Assembly: GCA_903813345.2 (NCBI GenBank)
Contig: CAIIXF020000006.1
Span: 20,717,936 to 20,781,935, forward strand
From: Owenia fusiformis
Lineage: Eukaryota; Annelida; Polychaeta; Sabellida; Oweniidae
Length of the DNA: 64,000 bases
Direction of reading: 5' to 3'
Positions 24,660 to 35,849 of this stretch are shown one piece after another. Each line of letters opens with the position of its first letter. Within the stretch, counting starts at the first letter, position 1. The position numbers and the translations under genes were made by a program. The notes below the pieces were generated by a model. That model ran no database searches and was not told where the DNA came from. It worked only from the letters and a program-made list of their open reading frames with translations.

Positions 24660-26109
24660 CTGGAAAATAAAGAAATGCGGCACTGGGTATTTTATGCCAT
24701 AATATGACGTTTCTCTCTATCGGTTAATGTCTAAATCAAATCACAACGTATGACACCTACGCTAACGTAATCCATCAGCAAAACATCAACAAAATATAGA
24801 GCATTACAATAAGAAAGAACAAAAGCGTGTACGATTGAATAACATCTGAGTTCAAGTTGATAAGACTGGAACTTGGTTCAACTTTAAAAGAGGGAGATAG
24901 GTTGTATGCTGAAAAGATCAAAGTGGAGATCCATCCGGATCAAGAATCGAAGAAAAACATATCTTCTAATAAAGTAAATATTGATATTGACTGGAAGCAT
25001 TACTTCTTCTAATATTATTTCCGTTATGATGACCTGTATTTACATGTAGCGACTGTCACATGTATACTCCACCGTCCGAGTTTTGTTGTTTACGGAAACC
25101 AAATTATTCATTTGCATCTTTTATCACATCCTTTATAGTCTATCGTGCGAATGAATTCTAATTTATAGTGTGCGAAAAACTGTTTTCTCGAAGTAGCAGT
25201 TCAAATCGTAACATAGGAATAATCTAGTGGAGAACTCACTGTGGAGCTATAGTCCAAATTTTAAGCTGTGCTTTCTCTTCATAAAAACGTATTTTGAGTC
25301 ATCTAAATTGGTAAAAAGATTCACGTTCATGTAATACTCGTGTATAGTGACCCTTATGTCTCGAGAATACGACCAGGACCTCAGTTTAACATGTCAATAT
25401 GATCACTTTACTAATTTGTTTGTTAATTTGTTTTATATTTATTTACTTCTTTGATATTCGGCATGTGTTAGTTGTTTGCAAGCCTAATAATGTCATTTTC
25501 AATCAATATGTGCTCAACAGCAAGTTGCTTTTCATGAACAAATTGCTGCCTAGGTAAATTGCTGCCTAGGTGACGCTCGAGACCTCACTAGTCACACCAT
25601 ATGTATGATTAACAAGATTTGAATAATTCACGGGACGGTGTGCCGACTTAACAATAAGCAAATTAACGAGACGGGGTGATATGAGTCAGTGGATAGGAGA
25701 CTGGGAAATAAAACTTGTCCGTCAAACTCTTCTCCATGGTAATCATTGTCTTTCCAAACGATTTCTCAGTAAAAAATACCTCAAAATCGTCAAGGCGACT
25801 CTTGTATTCTATTGAGATTTAAAAGAGAGTGCATATCATCGCTCGTTTATCATTGCTGGACAAACGATATGAAAACATGCCCACTGCTAATAAATGCAAT
25901 CATTTATATATGGAAATGATTAAGTTATAAAAGCAAGCTATAAAACATATCCAATATTAACCCATGATGTTTATCCTATCCTCTGCACAGTACTTATGAA
26001 TTAAAACACGGTATTTATTATTATATATAGGCCCAGCTCTCCGAAACAAACAAAAATACAAATCAACTATTTTCTAGTAAAATAAATGTAATTACCTTCG
26101 AAAACTTAC

Positions 26110-26442
26110 CGTGGGATCCTTAATTTCTTAATTTAAAATAAGTTCTTTGATTCGTGTCGTGTACTCATCAAAGGCGACATAATAAAGTAGAGTATCTGAG
26201 ATTTTAATGTAACTTTTATATTGCGCTAATCCTAAATAGATGCGCTGTTGAGTCGAGATAGCGGAATATGAACAATCTAACCGTCGATAATCGCTGGTAA
26301 TCTAAAGGTATTGCTGCGTAACTTTAATAAAATAACGCGCGAAATCGACTCTTGATGCTTTGTCAACCGCTAGCTCTGCCTGTCGTAAACCGAATTGTCT
26401 TTTGGTTCTGGAACTTCGTATTTTATTCAGCAAATGACGTCA
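26110..26442 (-). promoter_or_regulatory. TATA promoter, CRE and 5' UTR exon of the peptide gene
   Basis: On the minus strand a TATAAAA box (26214-26220) is followed by about 80-100 bases without an ATG that end at a strong donor (CACG|gtaagt) at 26110. This fits a non-coding first exon spliced to the acceptor at 24660. A palindromic CRE, TGACGTCA, lies at 26435-26442, about 215 bp upstream of the TATA box. TATA plus CRE is common in neuropeptide promoters. The link to the peptide exons is inferred from strand and order. Confidence 0.5.
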
Positions 26443-26449
26443 TTAAAAA

Positions 26450-29400
26450 TTAATAGCTGTCACATGTTCGCACCCTACGTAGAGAACTCGGCGACCAGCC
26501 TGTGATATTATATCCGATGCATGAAACTTTGCATTGGTCTTGTTAATTTAGCCGTTGTCTATCTAAACGTGTGGAAAATGACTGATTTTCTCGTTGTTGC
26601 ATATAAATTAGAGGTCTATCTTCACACTCTCTTGATTCATTTCGCAATATTCGAATCGTTTTCCAACAAAGGCTGTGGAAACTTGGGTTTCTTGGAATTT
26701 GGTTCCGGGTATGAAGGTTAGACAATGACAGTGAATTATAATGCCACTAGAAAGATTATATAATTTGTAGCTAATAAGAAGTTATCAATTTACCAAGACC
26801 ATTTAATCATGGTGTAAGCGTTTCAAAGTTGATAAACAATTTTCGAAACCATATTATTTCTAGATTTACTTTTACTTTATTTCAAATATGACATGACTGA
26901 ATTCTGAATACTTAATGACGTAAATCAAATTACATACTCGCATCTAGTTGATGAATGATTGGACTTTCACTTTTCAATTTCATATATGTTTAAATAAGAG
27001 GTCTCAAATTTTGGGAATAAAGAACTAATTACCATCATGAAATATCGATTCGTGTAAATTTGATTCAATAGTACTTTTATAAAAGGGAACAATTTAGATG
27101 ACTTTTTTAATTTTGAATATAATTCAAATACATACATGGGATGTAGCCAGAACATCCCAGAGGAGTATAAGAGTTACATAACTATGTAACATAATTATGT
27201 AACACTTGTAATATCAGTGCTTGTGCCATATAAAATCTGTATAGAATACTAACGGAATAACGTTAAAGAAGGGTCAAAATTGAAAAGTACTTGTCAAAAA
27301 GATCAATGAGGTTAAAAGAGGTCATGCCATTTTTACTTCATTCATTTCAGCTCAACCATTTGTCAAATGTTTCCTTTTTTGCCATCAAAACCATTGATAA
27401 CAAACCTTGCCCACTGATAGTATTATGACATCTATTAAACATTATTATCCTTAGTATCAAATATATGTGTATCAAGCGCCAAAGAAAGAAAAGGAAGAAA
27501 TGAAAATCACTAACGTGTTTAAAGAAAATTTGTTCAGAAAATTGCAAAATAAAAATAAATGCCAACAATGTTCAAAGAAAATAAAAGGAACCTGGGTAAA
27601 AATTAGCAAGAAATTTAATAGAGGCAGAAAAACGCCAAATATTAGCTAATTAGAAGGGTTACAAAGTAATCTTAATACTCGCAAGCAAAGCTGAAGCCGA
27701 ATTTAAATATTACACTGGCGTTCCACGTGGTACTATCTTTGATCCCATTTTATTTATCATTTCTATAAATAATATAATTTGTTTGAATTCAGTAATGCTA
27801 TACCATGTAATTTCCACTGAGATATTTTACAGCATTCATGAACAGCCGTAAGTGTAGAACTTTCTCAAATCCACGACAGGATCCACTGAATATCCAAAAC
27901 CATATCTGCTCTTTACGACCAAAGTAAACCAGCGAAAACTTTAAAATTAAGATACGATCATTTTATCGAAAGAGTATATCATACCTTTTATGAATAATTC
28001 TTTCCGAAAACCTTTAAGTTGAAACTTTGATTTCAATTTTTTATTCTCTTTTTATTCTGATTCAATATTGTCTTTTGTGTATTGCGTAGTGTAGCAAAAC
28101 ATATTTTATTTCACAAGTTTCACAATTGAAAATCATCATCACTAACGCCAGTGAGAACAATAAAGTTCCCATCGGAGATTTTCAAAATTATATAAGTTTG
28201 ATGATTTTCTCATAATTGAACTTTCATGGTGTAAAACAAGTAGGGGTGATATTGGAAGAATGGATAGTCTCAAACAACAAAGCCGATTCGAATTCATGAT
28301 CTAACGCTATTTATCCGGAACATCTAAATCAACTGAGACAACTCTCGTTCCCCTACAGGTGATAAACGTCCTTAGGCAACGCCTGTAAAACGGTTATGAA
28401 ATATGCAACTTACTTTTTCTTAAGGCTTAAGATTTCTTCCTTTCTTCTTATTTACATTTATTGAATTAAATGTTGTTTTTTATTAATTTACATTCGATCA
28501 AGGTCGCATTGTCCAATGGGACTACAACCGTCAACGATCCATTCAATCGATTCGATTGTTTCAACCAATCATTTCAATCGTATTTTTCCTACCCGTTTAA
28601 AAATGATCTTAGTGATTAACAGATAAAATGGGCGGAAGAAAAACGAGCGTGGTCGTTTCTAGATATTGGATCAACCATTTCGCCCAGATTATTCTACCGT
28701 TTATTTCATTTTGATTCGTCAATTCAAATATTTCACATTTATTAAAACAAACCGATATTTTTTCAGGGAAGGGACTTTCGCAAAAGCTCAGTTTGCAATT
28801 GGATCTCATCTTGATCAATTTCGAGACCCATCCCTACTGTATCCAGCGCGCACAGTCTAGTTATAAACTGAAAACGAAGCTCTCTTTTAAGAAGTGAAGT
28901 CGAATGAATGCAGAGGGTATCCCCCGGGGGGTATCCTTACTGATGTACTATAATAGCTAATGTACTATAGTAAGACATACCTTGATGGAGAAACAAAAAT
29001 AATTGCATATAATAAACTATCGCTATACTAGATCATGGTTACAGGAATTACTTATCAGCTATTTAGGCTAATTGTTACTTCAAGTTGATATCTACCCGTA
29101 GATTATGAATGACTATAACGTTACGTGTCGCACGTTATCCAACATTCCCAGACGTTATCCAACATTCTCCATTTTGAACTCTTACAGGATAAATTAGACT
29201 AGTGAATTTAAGCTAAATGAGGTATGATTATTTTGGCTTTCATTTCATCAGTTTGAGTTTTTTAAAAATTGAAAAATATTTTTTTTTGTAGTTTGATTCT
29301 GCAGTTAAAGCACACCCATGTAACGCCATCCCATCCTCATACTTTTTGTTTTTTTAGATATGATTGCCATCTGGATAAACTGCGATTGCATAAACGTGCT

Positions 29401-31500
29401 TCGTTTAAATGGGTAGTTGAATAACAAGGGATAACAAGATTGCAATCTAATCAGATTTTAGATTGATCGTGTAATTCTTCCGTGCGTTTACCTACGTTTC
29501 TACAATGTACAATGATGGGGTTGCTGATGTGATTAATCGAAGAAAATATTACTTAGATGTCTAAACCTCTCCATTTAATTTCGTAATTTACCAATCAACC
29601 ATATCTGGCGACGGACAGAATCCATTTTGGCGTTTTATATGCGTGGAGTGTCCCTTGAGAAACGATGCTCCAACACAAAGAGATCGTGACATTGATCAGT
29701 GACATAAAGATAGGTCTAAGTTGAACGACTTTTAATTAAACAATGTATGTGCATGACATTAAATTCCACCTACATGTAAACAATTGAACTTAATAACGGA
29801 GAATTATGCTTTATACACGGAAGGGCCCATAAAGAACCTATGTCACGTTTGAGTGGGTGTCCTCGAGCCTGGGTTTTCATTTTTCGAGGAAATTGATATC
29901 ATGTGATTCTGATTAGAGTACCTTGAATTTCAACGTAATAGAGATTATGATCTCGACTGAGTTCATAATAAGTACATGGTGTTTTATCAACCATTACAGT
30001 TTCAATATATTGTACAATATGACAAACTTTTGAAGATATGTTGTGTGTAAATATTGTAAGTGATGAAATTTTAGATTAAAATTTAAAAAAGTTACCAATG
30101 ATTAAAAACTTAAAACCAGTGTCTCACAGACAGTGTATCATTGACTTTGATTCAAGGTTGAGTCACTCAATATAGGTGATGGTACTAAAACAAAGGTTTT
30201 TCTAAAACTGAATAAAGTTCTTGAGACTTCAAGAGTTATTCTATGTTGACATGAGTATGGGTTTTGGGACACCTTGTATGTTATAAATTAAATTGAAAAC
30301 TAAATTAACCTCCGACCTGGCTATGAAATAGTTTATATCCTGACACTCCCAGCTTGTCAATCTTTGTCCCCCTCTCGAACCCATTCTGATACTCATAGCA
30401 TCTTTCTGTTTCACCTGAAACATGCTCTGATATTATGAGGCATATTCTGTGATCTGAGCACATCAGATGGGAAGAGTTGTAACTGTCAATAAGTGTGATA
30501 GTTATCATGTAATCATTTACCAAATGTCAATTTATTACATAATAGGCATTGTATTTAACAGCAGATATTAGCACAGGCATGTGTACACAAGTTTAATGAC
30601 CCCAAATAATGAAATATGAGCTGGGATGAAAGAGCTCAAAAATCCTCAATTTTGGGCTCTCCTGGATCGCCAAATCAAGCTCATTATATCATGGCATCTC
30701 AGGGCTGAGAAGAAATGAGATGTCATGGTGTATCATGATGTCTCGAACCATATAAAATGGTCCATACGTGTGATGTGTAAAGCGTCAATAATGTTTAAGT
30801 AAATATAAATACAAAAAGTAATTCTAAATTTTATAATATAGTATTATATCTGAGCGTTTTCACTGTCAAGAATTGAAGATACTGTAGGACTGCTAATCCC
30901 AGAATACTCCCACTAGCAACTGCATGCTACCGCCCGAATTGCTGCCTTGAACCTTATTGGTATTCTATTTATCAATTATAAAATCTTGCATGATGTTTTA
31001 AAGACGTGTAGGAGATATGTGACACAGTAGCAAGACGCACGCAATTATTGCATAACGAGCTGACCGCCTCCTTTCGGGTGTGATTGTTCTGATTACGAAC
31101 GTCAGATTATACTTCTGATATTTATAAAATGATACAAATTAGAAAAGCATTTCAGTGTTTCTGTTACAATCTTTAAGCATTACGAAAATATTCCCGATCA
31201 ATAGGGTTCTTGACGATATGAGGTGCAATTTAATGTTCAAATTCATAAGAATTGAAAAAGCGACGTCAAACAACATTTAAATCAAAACATCATAAATTTT
31301 GATTTTTAGAAACTTATGGAGACACTATCAAATAGTCCCTCGTTCACTACCCCTTAAAGTTGTAGCCCTTCAATGGCCAACACGGTCAAGCACAATTTCT
31401 CAATCAATCAATTACCTAACTGTCATGCTATGGTAAATCAATTTGCCTTTTTATTCCGGTTGTATTCAGGTGAATATATTTTCTTTTTGATCCCATTATA
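26450..31500. other. Gene-poor stretch
   Basis: AT-rich sequence upstream of the peptide-gene promoter. Small palindromes occur near 28915-28940 (gggtatcccccggggggta) and 30690-30725. Tc1/mariner-like end fragments (ttttgggacaccttgtat) lie near 30258. I found no supported exon. A Lys-rich frame at 27467-27649 looks like an A-rich composition artefact. Confidence 0.4.
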
Positions 31501-31521
31501 TAGACGACCAAGTGGACTTAC

Positions 31522-31583
31522 CTGCGATTGGTGTATCCAACGTTTTCTTGTGATCTCGTTCCTCTACTGAGTTGTCTTTTATA
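31522..31583 (-). promoter_or_regulatory. Second TATA box and short non-coding first exon
   Basis: On the minus strand TATAAAAG (31576-31583) precedes about 55 bases without ATG that end in CAATCGCAG|gtaagt at 31522. It could be an alternative distal first exon of the peptide gene or belong to an unseen minus-strand transcript. Confidence 0.35.
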
Positions 31584-31589
31584 CCACCC

Positions 31590-32970
31590 GATATCCTCTT
31601 GATTTGAGAATTTCAGGAAGCGTATCAGTTGTTTTTTACCCTCCACTTCAAACTAGCCCCTAATTTAATTAATACCTCGTCGTACAGTGTGGTAAATAGC
31701 TTAATGAACGGCTACATATTAATTACCACGTTGTTGATAACATTACTTTAATCTAGGATAATCATAAAACGTCCTCTGAAACGCCTAAGAAATTAATAGC
31801 TTTTTCTTGGAGGGATGTCGTATTCAAACTCTCGTACCGTAAGCCTACAAATAATGCCATGTTGTTATGGTCACCGTGGTAACTCGGATGGACAGAGAGA
31901 AAGAATATAAGAAATTAAGTGGAAATCTTTATATCTCTGGAATCCGTATTCCAAGTCACAAAAATCAAAATGTTTATATGTCAGTTCATGTGAGGGTGCT
32001 CGTAACTTTTGGAATAGTGGTCATTAAGTACGTTCTAAACCTTGCTCCTAAATACGGTTTAGTGTTACTAGTATCATACAGCTTACATCATTAATAAAAC
32101 ATGGTTATGGTAATAAATGGTCATCTTGGATTAAATGACTATATTTTATATCATCACATGTTCAATGTGAAGTTCAAGCATAATCATGCTGGCTAAAGAT
32201 CATATTTAAATGCTCCCGCTAAGCAAGTCGTCTTAAAGCTTCGCCTCTTTAGTCTTTACATTTGAAACAGGATTTGAAATGAACATTTTTGAAAAAATTA
32301 AATTTTGTAAAAATTAGAATTTTAGAAAATTGAAAATATTTGAAAAAACTTAAACTTTTAATAATTTGATATCCATATCATCCCTGATATCATATTTCTG
32401 ATCCCAATATCATCCCTGATATCATCCCTCTCCCAAATATGTGATTTATCACTTGCTGTTATATACCTGATATTGCTCTGGCCATGGGATGAATCCTGAT
32501 AGCAACATAATCTGAAATAAATGGATTTAACGTTTACACATACCCATTATACAGTTGATGGAAAGTTTACACGCCGAGAAATTAGATCTTAGAAATCAGG
32601 ATTACGTGCGATCTGAATTCTAAATAGAGAAATTCTTGCACGGTAAAAACTGTGCATATTGAACATTTTTTGCCGAGGAAAAAACGTTCATTGTTGGTAG
32701 GTGTTCATTACAGAGAGGGTAATTTATACAGAAGTCAGTAGAGTGTGTGCGGAGGAAGGATGGCCACTATAGATGTTCACAAGAGAGAGGTGTTCACTAA
32801 GACAAGTTTAACTGTATTATTGCCGTTTATGGAACTCCCATTGCGCGTAGTATAGTGTCTTCAAGAATATATAACCAAATACCTTTTGATTTTGGATGAC
32901 GAAGGAATTCACAAGCATTGTATTTGCAGTTACAATCATCAGGGCTTACACGGGAAACTTATCAGAAGCT
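31590..32970. repeat. Gene-poor stretch with a short tandem repeat
   Basis: Around 32370-32430 the motif 'atcatccctgatatcat' is repeated twice with flanking partial copies. An open frame at 31867-32094 ends next to AATAAA (about 32092), but it lacks other support. Confidence 0.35.
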
Positions 32971-32976
32971 TTTATA

Positions 32977-33957
32977 CAGGGTGTCCAAAAAAAAACAGGA
33001 CCGTAAGAAAGTTGAATAACTCGGTCAATTTTGCATATTTTGCCTTGAAATTTCAGAATTATTTAGTTCATTCAATGTGAATTTTGTTGTGAAAGTTTGG
33101 TAATAATCTACCTATTGAGTCAAAAACTACAGCTCCTTACAAAACATGCCCCAAATGTGCAAATCTCATCTCTATGCACGATTCAATCCGGCGAACAAAG
33201 CTGTTGATGATCCTCCTACACACATGTCTATCTGAATGAACAAGTTTGTTCCAAGAACAATTGCTACTGGGGCTTACATCCTCCTGATGAAGTGTTACAG
33301 CACCCATTGCACTCCCTGGGTGGCAATGAGGAAACATGGAATCATCAGTCCCTTTTGGTTCGAAGGTGACTGGGGACTTGCTATCACCATGAACAAGGAC
33401 CAGTAAGTTCTCACCAAGTTTTGGAGGTCAGTAAGCACCAGAAGGGACATCTAAGGAGATAATTAAGCAGTGGTTTCAACAAGCCAATACCACCCCAACA
33501 CTGCAAATGATATGCTGAAATGGTTTAGGCAATGCTTTGGTAGTCAGCTCATCAGTTGCAGAACGCAAACCATATGGGCAGCTCATTCGCCTGATCTAAA
33601 TCCCCCAAATTTTTATCTTTGAGGATTTCTCAAAGCCAGTGTGTATACTGACAGGCCCCTAACAATCTTAAGAGGGCAATAACTACCCCAATATTTACCA
33701 TCCACATTAATGTGTATAGGTAAGGGTCATTAACAACTTTGTTCGCAGGATTCGTTTGTGCATAGAGAGAAGTGCCCACTTTGAGCATGTTTTGTAAAGG
33801 ACTGTAGTTTTTGACACAATTAACAGATTATCATCAAACTTTCAGAACAAAATTCACATTGAATGAACTAAATAATTCTTAAATTTCAAGGCAAAATATG
33901 CAAAATTGACCGAGTTATTCAACTTTCTTACGGTCCTGTTTTTTTTTGGACACCCTG
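32977..33957 (+). mobile_element. Dead mariner-like element, 981 bp, with ~230-bp inverted repeats
   Basis: It begins CAGGGTGTCC and ends GGACACCCTG with TA on both sides, as in Tc1/mariner insertions. The inverted ends run about 230 bp (32977-33220 and 33728-33957). Both ends encode the transposase C-terminus (INSFVRRI / INNFVRRI), left on the minus strand and right on the plus. The middle, on the plus strand near 33480-33660, keeps TQTIWAAHSPDLNPP but has lost coding capacity through an in-frame TGA, a TAA and a 1-base slip. The expected catalytic Asp before Phe-Tyr-Leu is Asn. Confidence 0.8.
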
Positions 33958-34251
33958 TATTATAGGTAGTGCTTACTCCATTTTAAAAAATAGGCTTCGA
34001 TCTCAAAGATTATTCGTCAACTCCAAAAAGGTGGATGTCCTCTTTCTCAATTCTGAATTTATACATTTCTCCATCTTGAATTTTAATAACGGTCATGATC
34101 CGATGTACATTTACCATGTGCTTTGAAAACAGCATTTTGACATAATCGCTATTCTATACTAAGTTAAGACAACGTTCTAACAAGACTTGATCGACTGAAC
34201 ACTAATATTCCACCTGTAAACAATTGTTGTACAGCCATGGTGGCGCAAACG

Positions 34252-34420
34252 TGACGTCATGATATATCCAGGTCACATTGACATAACCTTGAGCTGGAAT
34301 AAATCATTTAACTGTGACGTTATATCCACACGTTATGACATCATGAAGGTTGTCTATAACGACATGCTTCCCAGAGCAACATAACAAAACAAAGAAGTCT
34401 ATGCAATCTATTTATGAAGA
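34252..34420 (+). promoter_or_regulatory. Promoter of paralogue B with CRE sites
   Basis: A palindromic CRE TGACGTCA lies at 34252-34259, a half CRE TGACGT at 34315-34320 and TGACATCA at 34336-34343. A TTTATGAA box near 34411 follows. The last two CRE-like sites, the ataacgacat block and the TTTATGAA box are shared in order and spacing with the promoter of paralogue A, though the flanks differ. Confidence 0.55.
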
Positions 34421-34456
34421 CGTGTTTATCGCAACTTTGATAATAGAAAAGCAAGG

Positions 34457-35749
34457 ATGTTATTCGTTGAGAGCTGTTTTGTAATGCTGGAAGATATAAT
34501 GTCGTTCATACAGACTGTCGCATGGGATGCAATTGATACCATCGCGAGGTAAGTTTAAATTATAGCATAGCTCAAAACCCTTCGTTATGCAGAATTTGTG
34601 TACTCCACGCAAGACAGTTTGATTATTTTGTTTCTTTCTTACTCCCTCTCTTCTGTTGTTTTCTTTGATCGTTCCCAAATGTTTTTATAACCCAGGGTTT
34701 GTTATTCTACCCAATGAATTGTTTGCTCATCGATGTGGACAGTCACAATTTAGAATGTTATTGAAACGACCAGTAACATTAAACATATACGCTGATCTTA
34801 TGTTTGATTTATTATAGTTTGATGAAGAGTCAACTCTATACGGATCTTGTCAGTCTGTTTGGTCGTTTGTCAGCTTGTTTGGCGTCGCTTCTGAAACTCA
34901 TACTATGTGTCCAACGAAATGCTGCATACTTGAAAGACTATCTTAACGAAGGTGATTGTTTCTAGCTTTTTCGAATATGCACCTACTTTAATTTATAATC
35001 TTTTTAACTATATGTAGAATTATTTATTTCAAAGTAAATTCTGGCGTTTTTAATTCATATTTATTTTTATTTTATTGATTGCAGGAGTTATTGACTGTTC
35101 CCACGCGGCACCATCAACGCAAGTGCAAACCGAAGAAACTGGCAAAGATGACCGTGTGAAGGAACCGACTGTCTTTTGCAATACGAATGAGGAATACTCA
35201 GAACGATCGACAGAAGACATCGTCGGTGCTGCAATAGTAAGCCCCTCACTAAAAAAGAGTCGCTCTTTTGAAACGGAGGCAAGAAGCGCCTATAAATCAC
35301 CTGAAATAAAAATGGGCACTCGTTCTTTGAGACAATCACCGACAGATGTTGATTTCTTTGACATCGATTCTAATATCTATAATACCATGCGGCGCCAACG
35401 TTTGACCTCTACGCCAAAAATAAAGCACGGAATCACTGCGTTGAGGTGTGTAGCATACGAGGCACCCATAATCGACATCCACGATTCAAACACATGGTCA
35501 GAGTCTACTCCAAGAGAAATTGTTGACATTAACAATACCGCTAGTATAACAGAAACAACTCCACGGGGGATAGAGGAGTCAAACCACGAAATAAATAGAC
35601 TAAATACAGAACAACGATCGCCAAAGAAGAAGTCACTTGCGAAACGGATAAGGAAGCTCTTGACGCCTAAAATGTTGATTGCATTTGGAAGAAACTTTAA
35701 AAATCCGTATATCACTCTAGGGAATAGATACTGTGCAATATTTTCTTGA
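34457..35749 (+). CDS. Unknown protein, paralogue B of the pair (intact)
   Basis: Exons are 34457-34548, 34818-34951 and 35085-35749, with phases 2 and 1, giving 296 residues. A second in-frame ATG at 34484 matches the start of paralogue A and would give 287. The N-terminal third is amphipathic and leucine-rich (MLEDIMSFIQTVAWDAIDTI, SLFGRLSACLASLLKLILCV). The middle is acidic and Ser/Thr-rich. A conserved block reads MGTRSLRQSPTDVDFFDIDS, and the end is basic (KKKSLAKRIRKLLTPK). There is no signal peptide or catalytic motif and I recognise no family. The hydrophobic helix in exon 2 could be a membrane or packing helix. AATAAA lies at 35818-35823. Shared introns, promoter and block order show it is a duplicate of the gene at 12.8 kb. 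Confidence 0.75.
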
Positions 35750-35817
35750 CACATTTTGTTTTCATTATTTAATGTTGTTATTTTGATTTGAATGTATACG
35801 AGTGTTCACTAAACTGT

Positions 35818-35823
35818 AATAAA
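35818..35823 (+). terminator. Polyadenylation signal of paralogue B
   Basis: AATAAA about 70 bp after the stop codon, followed by a T-rich stretch. Confidence 0.6.
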
Positions 35824-35849
35824 CTGTTTGCATAAGAATCAGTCTTTTA

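Noticed and set aside
26521-26721. Hydrophobic plus-strand open frame starting MKLCIGLVNL
   Set aside because: Looks like a signal sequence, but no donor or continuation was found and it overlaps the upstream region of the minus-strand promoter.
27467-27649. Lys-rich open frame with a CxxC
   Set aside because: A-rich composition explains the codons. No splice or homology support.
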